From NCBI GenBank assembly GCA_032250805.1, contig JAVVEM010000053.1, forward strand, positions 1 to 14,497: a stretch of DNA of 14,497 bases, in the 5' to 3' direction. Under the pieces are notes generated by a model. The model was not told the DNA's origin. It saw only the letters and a list, made by a program, of their open reading frames with translations, and did no database searches. A program made the position numbers and the translations under genes. Positions 1 through 6,294 of this stretch are shown piece after piece; positions within the stretch are counted from its first letter, which is position 1; every line of letters begins with the position of its first letter. This stretch comes from B18-G4 sp032250805. Lineage in GTDB: Bacteria; Bacteroidota; Bacteroidia; Bacteroidales; B18-G4.

Positions 1-32
1 TTTTGCAGAACATCCGGCAATCCCCCGACTAC

Positions 33-154
33 CGCTCGGGATGACAATTCAAGGTATTGCTTAAAGGAATAAGGGCGCGGCGCACAATAACTAATTTCTT
101 TGGAGCGCCGCGCCCTTATTACATTTCCCACGGATATCGTTGTCATCGCGAGCG
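33..154. repeat. Nested inverted-repeat element (REP/MITE-like)
   Basis: Two arms, 33-47 (CGCTCGGGATGACAA) and 140-154 (TTGTCATCGCGAGCG), are inverted copies with 14 of 15 positions matching. Between them lies a second, perfect hairpin (68-120). The wording GTCATC-x-CGAGCG resembles dispersed intergenic repeats that I recall from many uncultured bacterial genomes; that resemblance is memory, not a search result. No open reading frame in this stretch looks real. It could be a small non-autonomous mobile repeat, or the remains of two neighbouring repeats. The element boundary is uncertain because the GTCAT arms extend outward into unmatched sequence, and the left side runs to the window edge. 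Confidence 0.55.
68..120. repeat. Perfect 16-bp GC-rich inverted repeat (hairpin)
   Basis: Arms 68-83 (AATAAGGGCGCGGCGC) and 105-120 (GCGCCGCGCCCTTATT) are exact reverse complements, separated by a 21-nt AT-rich loop. No T-tract follows on either strand beyond the stem's own TTATT, and the loop is long, so this is not a classical intrinsic terminator. Transcription termination of an unseen upstream gene is possible, but a repeat-element core fits better because the hairpin sits symmetrically within the outer inverted repeat 33-154. Confidence 0.8.
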
Positions 155-193
155 AAGCCAAGCGGCATTTAACCCCCGGGTTCCCGGGACAAG

Positions 194-225
194 CACTGAA
201 ACACTGAATCACTGGAGCACTGAAT
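194..225. repeat. Four 8-bp tandem units (CACTGAAA type)
   Basis: Four consecutive octamers: CACTGAAA, CACTGAAT, CACTGGAG, CACTGAAT. The same octamer, as its reverse complement TTTCAGTG, forms a longer array at 14374-14437. The units are imperfect, suggesting decay or a loosely conserved spacer repeat. A pair of CCCGGG palindromes lies just upstream at 175-180 and 183-188. Confidence 0.7.
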
Positions 226-280
226 ATTTACCCAAACCCACCAAATATCAATTGATTTTTTATTTAATGATGAAAAGGCT

Positions 281-288
281 TAAATTCG
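281..288 (+). promoter_or_regulatory. Possible weak -7 element for the X-Pro peptidase gene
   Basis: TAAATTCG matches the Bacteroidota TAnnTTTG -7 consensus with one mismatch. It lies 28 nt before the ATG at 317, the same promoter-to-start distance seen for the clearer promoters in this window. No -33 TTTG is visible at the usual spacing. Treat as tentative. Confidence 0.3.
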
Positions 289-316
289 CCTCTCGTAAAA
301 CATGAATTGATCTGCT

Positions 317-2164
317 ATGAAAAAATCACTCTTCTTACATCTGACGATTGCTGCTTTGCTGCTTTCGGTCAGTTTTCACGGATTTACGCAGGAAACAGAA
401 AAAGCAGTGCCCGTATTCAAGGATGGCGAAGCACAGGTGGTTCCTGCTTTTGAGGATCCCGACGACTGGATCCGCCACGATCTTTTTGTTGAAACAAGCT
501 TTGATACAGATGGCGATGGCATGCCCGACCGCATGCATGTGGCTGTTACCAGGCCAAAACAAACCGACACCGAAGGGTTAAAGCTTCCTGTGGTTTATGT
601 TTCCAGTCCATATTTTGCCGGTGTTGCCAGCGGTTCGTCAGAATTTTTCTGGAATCCGCGCCACGAGCTGAACGAACAGCCACCTGAGCGCGTACATCCG
701 CCCGAGATCAAGCGCTTTGGCGAGCGGCCGGTAATTTCAAACTCACACCTCAACACCTGGGTGCCGCGAGGTTATATCGTTGTGCATTCTTCATCTCCCG
801 GCACCGGCCTTTCAGACGGCTCTCCTACCATTGGCGGCGACAATGAGTCGCTGGCGCCCAAAGCAGTGATCGACTGGCTGTGTGGCCGCGCCAAAGGATA
901 TACCGAGCGGGAAGGTGGCGAAGAGGTAGAAGCATACTGGTGCACAGGCAAAGTTGGCATGACCGGAACTTCCTATAACGGTACCATACCGGTTGCTGCG
1001 GCGACAACAGGGGTTGAGGGCCTTGAAGCCATCATTCCCATTGCTCCCGGAACCTCCTACTGGCACTATTATCGTTCAAACGGGCTGATCAGGCATCCGG
1101 GTGGCTGGATGGGCGAAGACATTGATGTTTTATATGATTTTATCCATAGCGGCGAAGAATCAAAACGACCATACGGCAACGAAGTGATCAGGGACGTGGA
1201 AATCGCCCAGGGGATGGACCGCATTTATGGCGATTACAATGAGTTCTGGGCAAGCCGTGATTACCTGAATGATATGGGGCCATTCAAAGCCGCCCTTCTG
1301 ATGTCGCATGGATTTAACGACTGGAATGTCATGCCCGAACACAGCCTGCGCATTTATGAAGCCGCAAAGGCCAAAGGTGTACCCACCCAGATATTCTATC
1401 ACCAGGGTGGCCATGGCGGGCCTCCTCCCCTGTCGATGATGAACAAATGGTTTACACGCTACCTGCATGGCATAGAAAACGGTGTTGAAGAAGATGCCCG
1501 TGCATGGATCGTACGCGAAAATGACGACAGGACCGACCCCACACCATATGAAGACTATCCAAATCCTGATGCTTCGCCGGTAAGGTTGTTTCTTACTGCC
1601 GGTGCACCCGAACAGGGCAGTCTCGTGACCGAAGCGGTTGAAGGCCAGGGAAAAGAAACCCTGGTCGACAATTTCTCTTTTTCCGGGTCTACACTGGCCC
1701 AGGCAGAGATCACCGAACACCGCCTGATCTATGTTAGTCCTGAGCTAAAAAAAGACATCCATATTTCGGGAATACCGTCGATCACGGTCAAATTGGCAAG
1801 CAGCAAGCCTGCTGCCAACCTCTCGGTATGGCTGGTATCTCTGCCATGGACTGAAGGACGCAAGCCAAAGATCACCGACAACCTGATCACCCGCGGCTGG
1901 GCCGACCCACAGAACTATCGCTCGATGACAGAAAGTGAGCCCCTGGTTCCCGGTCAGTTCTACGAAATGACCTTTAACCTGATCCCCGACGACCAGGTTA
2001 TTCCGAAAGGACAAAAGATCGGACTGCTTATCTTTTCGAGTGACCGTGAATTCACGCTTTGGCCCGATCCGGGCACCAGGCTGACCATAGACCTCGATGC
2101 TACAAGCATCAGCCTTCCGGTAGTTGGAGGCGCTGAAGCATATACAGAAGCTATAAAGGAGTGA
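317..2164 (+). CDS. Secreted Xaa-Pro dipeptidyl-peptidase (S15 family)
   Basis: A 615-aa serine peptidase expected to release X-Pro dipeptides from peptide N-termini. Residues 1-25 form a signal peptide (KK, hydrophobic core, HGFTQ end), so it likely acts in the periplasm or outside the cell. Residues 63-71 (DTDGDGMPD) resemble a calcium-binding loop found near the start of many S15 enzymes. The alpha/beta-hydrolase core carries GTSYNG with nucleophile Ser219, followed by AATTGVEGLEAIIPIAPGTS, which closely resembles lactic-acid-bacterial PepX as I recall it. HGFND gives the probable acid Asp335 and GGHGG the probable His366. Residues from about 430 onward form a beta-rich PepX C-terminal jelly roll. 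The ATG at 317 begins directly with the signal peptide. No Shine-Dalgarno is visible. It converges on the MFS gene with a 5-bp gap. The CocE-type ester hydrolases are the alternative within the same family, but the serine-loop wording favours X-Pro peptidase. Confidence 0.88.
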   Translation: MKKSLFLHLTIAALLLSVSFHGFTQETEKAVPVFKDGEAQVVPAFEDPDDWIRHDLFVETSFDTDGDGMPDRMHVAVTRPKQTDTEGLKLPVVYVSSPYFAGVASGSSEFFWNPRHELNEQPPERVHPPEIKRFGERPVISNSHLNTWVPRGYIVVHSSSPGTGLSDGSPTIGGDNESLAPKAVIDWLCGRAKGYTEREGGEEVEAYWCTGKVGMTGTSYNGTIPVAAATTGVEGLEAIIPIAPGTSYWHYYRSNGLIRHPGGWMGEDIDVLYDFIHSGEESKRPYGNEVIRDVEIAQGMDRIYGDYNEFWASRDYLNDMGPFKAALLMSHGFNDWNVMPEHSLRIYEAAKAKGVPTQIFYHQGGHGGPPPLSMMNKWFTRYLHGIENGVEEDARAWIVRENDDRTDPTPYEDYPNPDASPVRLFLTAGAPEQGSLVTEAVEGQGKETLVDNFSFSGSTLAQAEITEHRLIYVSPELKKDIHISGIPSITVKLASSKPAANLSVWLVSLPWTEGRKPKITDNLITRGWADPQNYRSMTESEPLVPGQFYEMTFNLIPDDQVIPKGQKIGLLIFSSDREFTLWPDPGTRLTIDLDATSISLPVVGGAEAYTEAIKE

Positions 2165-2169
2165 CAGTA

Positions 2170-3321
2170 CTATATTGTTTTTCTTCTGACAGCTACCAGC
2201 AGGATGAATGCTGCGGCAGCGACCAGGACAAAAGCACTGGCAGTGATGCTTGAGAAATCGGCGATCCATCCCATCAGCGGGGGCAATACTGCCCCACCCG
2301 AGACCGCCATGATCATCAATCCTGATATTTCGTTGGCACGCGAAGGATAGCGTTCGATGGTAAGTGAAAAAACCAGGGGGAAGATATTGGCCACACCCAG
2401 TCCGATGATGAAGATCACGATCATGGCTGTTAGTTCGGTAGGCGCAAAGATCAATGCCAGTAGCGAAAGCAGACCCAAAACCGATGACCACACAAAAAAC
2501 TTCGGCGAAGAAAATCTTGCCAGCATAATAGCACCTGCGAACGTTCCCAGCATCTTTCCAAAGAAATACAGGCTCCTGCCCGATTCAGCTACTGTTTGCT
2601 CGGAATTGAAATTAGATAGCAGGAATTGTCCGGAGATGGCATTTATGCCCACATCGATCCCCACGACAAGGAATATACAAGCTACCATTACTGCTACAAA
2701 CCCATTCCCGAGCAGCTTGAATGATGAGGCAAAGGAAGCACGCACCTCGATACTTTTTGTCTCCTTCACAGGAATGGATGCCAGCCAGAGAACAGCCAGA
2801 ACCGATACGACCCCAAAAACGATAAAGAGTATTTTCCAGTCGCCATAATGAATTGCAAACCATCCTGCCAGGGGTGCAGCGATCATGGAACCCACGGCCT
2901 TGATAAATTGCGAGAAGCTCAAAAAGCTCGACCGGCGGCTTCCCGGAACCACATCAACAAGCAATGGATTGGCCGAAACCTGCACAATGGTATTTCCAAT
3001 CCCCAGTAAAGCAAAGCCAATGAGGATAAACTCAAACGAATAGACAAGTACAGGCAGGAAAAGGCCCAGGGCTGTAACCGTCATACCGATATTCACCATG
3101 TTCTTTTTCCCGATCCTGTCCTGCAGAATACCCACCGGAACCGAAAGCACGAAAAACCATAGAAAAACGGCTGATGGGATCAGTTGCGACAGCGTATTGC
3201 TAAGATTGAATTCAAGTTTTACGCGGTCGACACCAATACCGACAAGGTCGCAGAAACTCATTACAAAAAAGGCCATTAATACCGGAGTGATCAGCTTGAG
3301 AGAAATCCTGTGTTTCGTCAT
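2170..3321 (-). CDS. Sugar MFS transporter (FucP/GlcP-like)
   Basis: A 383-aa integral membrane protein with about 12 hydrophobic segments, a normal size for compact bacterial sugar MFS porters. The N-terminal FFVMSFCDLVGIGVD and the loop after helix 2, SVPVGILQDRIGKKN (the MFS motif-A position, G-x-x-x-D-R-x-G-K/R), fit the fucose/glucose-galactose proton-symporter branch. LLGIGNTIVQVSANPLL is another hallmark stretch of that branch, as is GLGVANIFPLVFSL in the C-terminal half. The substrate cannot be read from the sequence; a monosaccharide is the family expectation. Its stop lies 5 bp from the stop of the convergent peptidase gene, leaving no room for a terminator between them. Upstream, a 124-bp gap separates it from the methyltransferase gene on the same strand. 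I see no convincing -7 element there, so read-through from the upstream pair is possible. Confidence 0.85.
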   Translation of the reverse strand: MTKHRISLKLITPVLMAFFVMSFCDLVGIGVDRVKLEFNLSNTLSQLIPSAVFLWFFVLSVPVGILQDRIGKKNMVNIGMTVTALGLFLPVLVYSFEFILIGFALLGIGNTIVQVSANPLLVDVVPGSRRSSFLSFSQFIKAVGSMIAAPLAGWFAIHYGDWKILFIVFGVVSVLAVLWLASIPVKETKSIEVRASFASSFKLLGNGFVAVMVACIFLVVGIDVGINAISGQFLLSNFNSEQTVAESGRSLYFFGKMLGTFAGAIMLARFSSPKFFVWSSVLGLLSLLALIFAPTELTAMIVIFIIGLGVANIFPLVFSLTIERYPSRANEISGLMIMAVSGGAVLPPLMGWIADFSSITASAFVLVAAAAFILLVAVRRKTI

Positions 3322-3445
3322 CTTTTGTTGTTATAAGAGGTTATATGCCTGTCTGCCGCCTGTTTATGTGCATCGGTGCATAAAACAATTTATTAGGGAT
3401 AGAGGCAAATGGCTTCATAAAGGTCTTCGAATATAAAAACTATTT

Positions 3446-4246
3446 TCATGCAAAACGTATGTTTACCTCAAATGCTTCATCCTTTATTGCTACATCCGAA
3501 GCCTTTGATGATGGCAGCTCGCGCGGGAAATATATGGCGCAGAGCGTATTTCTCACGGCATAAAGCCTGTGGTGCATATCTTGTGATACCCCATCAAGTA
3601 TTGCAGCAAGTGTTTGGTAGCGAATATTGCCGGGCTGCCAGGCATAATCGTGCCATACAACAATGCTGTTTGAATGCACCAGATGCTTAAAAACATTTAC
3701 CGTATCATTTTTTACAGAAACATAATGATGGTCACCATCAATGAATATGAGATCATATTTTTTGTTCAACCCTCCAAAATCAAAAAGTGAAGAATCACCT
3801 TCAAGATGTATAACATTGGCAAGGCCCTGTGAGAACATGGCATGCTGACCGATATACTCCGCGGGCATTCCGGCCTCTTCCATTAGTTTGGGCGGGAGAT
3901 TCAGCGTTGTACATCCGGCAGCAACATCAGCAACATTGGCAACACTCTCACCCCTCCAGGTGCCGATCTCGAAATAACGGCAGGCATCAAATGTGCCGGC
4001 CAGCAATTTTAGCAGAGCCAGATCGGTTGGTAATGAACCACCCTCCATAAAGGCAAATGGCTTTACGGTGAATTCTTTTTTATCAGTCAGGGCATTGAAC
4101 CTGACCTCAGGAAGTTTGCCTGTTTCAATCCATGGTTCACATTTTTTCCGCCAAATTTCGTCATCATCAATGACCTTGTTGAGGAGGTAGGGCTTTTTCA
4201 ACAACAGGCAGGAGGCTTCTATTAATTTGCTGATCTTATTCATCAT
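3446..4246 (-). CDS. Class I SAM-dependent methyltransferase (Methyltransf_24-like)
   Basis: A 266-aa soluble protein with a Rossmann methyltransferase core starting near residue 90. Motif I is YFEIGTWRGES (91-101), the glycine-rich SAM-binding loop. HLEGDSS (147-153) fits the loop after strand 3 or 4. DLIFIDGDHHY (165-175) is the typical signature of the Methyltransf_24 group, and VVWHD (196-200) closes the next strand. The acceptor is unknown; members of this group often modify sugars or small metabolites. The gene starts 9 bp after the stop of the GT-C glycosyltransferase gene and is almost certainly cotranscribed with it, so a glycan or lipid-linked sugar substrate is a reasonable inference. 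Two adjacent ATG codons (4246 and 4243) can both serve as start. The N-terminal 60 residues are not recognisable. Confidence 0.8.
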   Translation of the reverse strand: MMNKISKLIEASCLLLKKPYLLNKVIDDDEIWRKKCEPWIETGKLPEVRFNALTDKKEFTVKPFAFMEGGSLPTDLALLKLLAGTFDACRYFEIGTWRGESVANVADVAAGCTTLNLPPKLMEEAGMPAEYIGQHAMFSQGLANVIHLEGDSSLFDFGGLNKKYDLIFIDGDHHYVSVKNDTVNVFKHLVHSNSIVVWHDYAWQPGNIRYQTLAAILDGVSQDMHHRLYAVRNTLCAIYFPRELPSSKASDVAIKDEAFEVNIRFA

Positions 4247-4255
4247 TCTGCTAAT

Positions 4256-5743
4256 TTAAGGCTTTTCCACCCGGTAAAGCCTGAATTTTAAATTACTCCA
4301 TTCCTGCTGCAGTACATCTTTGTTGTCTTCGACATATTTTCTGACCGCATCATCAGAAATATCATCATGAAGCAGAATATACCCTATCCCGTAATCATTG
4401 ATCAGCCCATGAATGGATGCGGGTTCGTTTTCTTTATGATTGGCCATGCTTTTCCTCTCAGTATAGAGGGCCAGCACACGCGGTTTACTAAACAGGAATA
4501 TGGCTTCCCGGGGAGTATTGGCCTTGATGTATTCAAAGGCATGAACAGAAACATTTTCCTGCGGCCCGGGTATTGTTTTGTTGTTATTGAGGATGATAAA
4601 CCATATCATATTTAAATACGAAGCAAGCACAAGCAACCCCAGAAACCAGGTCTTTGCGCGTGTGCTGATGCCCGGAAAAAGCTGAAGTGTTTTTAATCCA
4701 TCAACAAGATAAACCATCATAAAAGGAATAACCGGGAACAGGAAGCGTATACCTGCATGGCGGTATGGATAAATGATCAGTACTGCAAAATAAAGGATTA
4801 CGATCATATCCATGAGTTCCCATCTCTTCGCCAGGCTTTTTATCAGACCGATCAAGGTAAAGGTAAAGATAACCGACTTGAGCATGAGCGGAAGAAAATT
4901 CCATGATCCCCCCCAGGGTGAAAAGAAATATTTAAACTGTTCGGTATAATAAGCCAGGTTGTAGACTATGGTTGCATAGAGCGACTCCCCGCCCCAGATG
5001 CCTGCATATGATCCGCCTTCGGCCTGGGGTACCTGAAATATCAGATTATTGAGCAGAAGGTAAAACATGATCGAACCAACGGATACCAGAAAACCGCAAA
5101 CGCATTTATTCACCGGTGATCTGTCTTTTTCGATAAATCTTTTACGTATGGCCCATACCAGCACGGCAAGAGGAAAGACCACCCCAATGATCCTCACCGA
5201 CATCAATAAACCTCCGAGCGCTGCTATGATTATCCCCATCCAGAACGGACCCTTTGAATACTTTTCGAAAAGGTAGAGCGACAGCAACAACAAAAATGTA
5301 AACGGAAATTCCGACATAATTTCCAGCTTCATGTTGAGCGTCCAGGGATTGTAGATCACGATCATTACCAGGAAAAATACGATCAGATCATTGAAATGGC
5401 GCCGCAGGAATAAGACCATCAACATGCCTATTCCATATAAAAAAGCAGTGATCCACAAACTAAAAGCAAAAATGCTGTTGCCTGCAGCAGCATAAACCGG
5501 ACTAAGCAAGAGCGGAAACCCTACAGGATAGGCCGGTGGACCAAGAACAGCATTGCCGGGATTATATATATATGGTGTTTCGCCCTGGGGGGTTCCTGAA
5601 ACAATATTGCCGGATTGCATGATGTACATGGCAAAATCGCCACCCCAATCGTGCGAATTTTTCACATTGATAAAAAATAGTGGCAATAACATCACAGCCA
5701 TCACCAGTATGATGTTATTCTTTTTTTTATGCAGGCTTTTCAT
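4256..5743 (-). CDS. GT-C-type membrane glycosyltransferase (GT39/ArnT-like)
   Basis: A 495-aa polytopic protein with about ten to twelve membrane helices and a soluble C-terminal tail (from about 395). After helix 1 comes a periplasmic loop with DWGGDFAMY (32-40), placed like the acidic catalytic motif of GT-C transferases that use polyprenyl-phosphate sugars. LEIMSEFPF (140-148) and RFLFPVIPF (333-341) match stretches common in GT39/PMT-like proteins. The donor and acceptor are unknown. The reading frame extends to a TTG at 5770, but that TTG is part of the -7 box TATTTTTG (5775-5768), so the ATG at 5743 is chosen; it gives a leader of roughly 20 nt and a basic MKSLHKKK start before helix 1. 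The methyltransferase gene follows 9 bp downstream. Together they look like a two-gene surface-glycan unit. Confidence 0.78.
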   Translation of the reverse strand: MKSLHKKKNNIILVMAVMLLPLFFINVKNSHDWGGDFAMYIMQSGNIVSGTPQGETPYIYNPGNAVLGPPAYPVGFPLLLSPVYAAAGNSIFAFSLWITAFLYGIGMLMVLFLRRHFNDLIVFFLVMIVIYNPWTLNMKLEIMSEFPFTFLLLLSLYLFEKYSKGPFWMGIIIAALGGLLMSVRIIGVVFPLAVLVWAIRKRFIEKDRSPVNKCVCGFLVSVGSIMFYLLLNNLIFQVPQAEGGSYAGIWGGESLYATIVYNLAYYTEQFKYFFSPWGGSWNFLPLMLKSVIFTFTLIGLIKSLAKRWELMDMIVILYFAVLIIYPYRHAGIRFLFPVIPFMMVYLVDGLKTLQLFPGISTRAKTWFLGLLVLASYLNMIWFIILNNNKTIPGPQENVSVHAFEYIKANTPREAIFLFSKPRVLALYTERKSMANHKENEPASIHGLINDYGIGYILLHDDISDDAVRKYVEDNKDVLQQEWSNLKFRLYRVEKP

Positions 5744-5767
5744 ACTGTTCAAGGGATATAAGATTGC

Positions 5768-5775
5768 CAAAAATA
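5768..5775 (-). promoter_or_regulatory. -7 promoter element (TAnnTTTG) of the glycosyltransferase gene
   Basis: On the minus strand 5775-5768 reads TATTTTTG, an exact match to the Bacteroidota TAnnTTTG -7 consensus. The last three bases are the in-frame TTG that would otherwise look like a start codon. The ATG at 5743 lies 24 nt downstream. No clear -33 TTTG was found. Confidence 0.6.
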
Positions 5776-5994
5776 TAAAAAATGACCGATATCCGGTATA
5801 TGATTATACACAGGAAGCCGGGGCAGCATCTGAGGCGGACTTGCTTTAGCCCATGCGGGGATCATCGCACCGAAGTTCTTAATTGAGGGTGCCCGCGATT
5901 TGTTTAACCTGCAAATTTTAATGCACTTTGTTACTGAAATTCAAGTTTTTTGAATAAATTTTTTAAAAAAAAGTAAATGTTGCAGAATTATGTG

Positions 5995-6002
5995 TACTTT
6001 TG
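5995..6002 (+). promoter_or_regulatory. -7 promoter element of the cold-shock gene
   Basis: TACTTTTG exactly fits TAnnTTTG and ends 25 nt before the csp ATG. The implied leader is about 20 nt, A-rich and without Shine-Dalgarno. Runs of T and A at 5946-5972 lie upstream and could act as a curved or UP-like region. A TTG at 5980-5982 is too close (12 bp) to be a standard -33 element. Confidence 0.65.
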
Positions 6003-6027
6003 CAGAAATTAATAATAATACAATACA

Positions 6028-6219
6028 ATGAATAAAGGAACAGTAAAATTTTTTAATAACTCAAAAGGATTTGGGTTTATTAAAGACGAAGAATCAGACA
6101 AAGAGTACTTTGTCCACGTAACAGGTCTCATTGATGAGGTCAAAGAAAATGATGAAGTAACCTTTGATCTTACTGAAGGCAGAAAAGGTCTTAATGCGGT
6201 TAATGTTAAACTCGCTTAA
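6028..6219 (+). CDS. Cold-shock domain protein (CspA family)
   Basis: A 63-aa single cold-shock domain, an OB-fold that binds single-stranded RNA and DNA and melts RNA secondary structure. RNP1 is KGFGFI (13-18) and RNP2 is YFVHVT (27-32); the opening NKGTVKFFNNSKGFGF is the standard family start. It is a few residues shorter than E. coli CspA (70 aa), as in many Bacteroidota copies. The protein is acidic in its second half (DEVKENDEVTFDLTEG). The gene stands alone with its own promoter (5995-6002) and terminator (6252-6283). Its leader is far too short for the long thermosensing 5' UTR of E. coli cspA, so if it is cold-induced the mechanism must differ; it may be constitutive. Both flanking genes are on the opposite strand. 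Confidence 0.95.
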   Translation: MNKGTVKFFNNSKGFGFIKDEESDKEYFVHVTGLIDEVKENDEVTFDLTEGRKGLNAVNVKLA

Positions 6220-6251
6220 AGTTTAATATAATCATCACATTGAAAACATTG

Positions 6252-6283
6252 ATCCCTCCGAGCAATCGGGGGGATTTTTTTTT
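6252..6283 (+). terminator. Rho-independent terminator after csp
   Basis: Stem arms ATCCCTCCGA (6252-6261) and TCGGGGGGAT (6266-6275) pair over 10 bp with one G-U wobble around a GCAA tetraloop, and an uninterrupted run of nine T follows (6275-6283). It sits 32 nt after the csp stop. The convergent TPR gene ends at 6295, so the hairpin may also mark its 3' end, but that side lacks a T-run. Confidence 0.9.
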
Positions 6284-6294
6284 GCTTCCTTTTT

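Noticed and set aside
68..120. Classical Rho-independent terminator
   Set aside because: The loop is 21 nt and there is no T-run after the stem on either strand.
57..305. An 82-codon open frame across the left repeat patch
   Set aside because: It runs through both hairpin arms and the octamer repeats, has no domain-like composition, and its sequence is explained by the repeats.
1160..1720. Long 186-codon open frame antisense to the peptidase gene
   Set aside because: It lies wholly inside the well-supported S15 peptidase gene, is rich in Cys, His and Arg as expected for a shadow frame, and resembles no family.
1745..2491. 248-codon minus-strand open frame spanning the peptidase and MFS 3' ends
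   Set aside because: It overlaps two well-supported genes in another frame and has shadow-like composition.
5744..5770. TTG start at 5770 for the glycosyltransferase
   Set aside because: The TTG is part of an exact TAnnTTTG promoter box; the ATG at 5743 gives a normal first helix.
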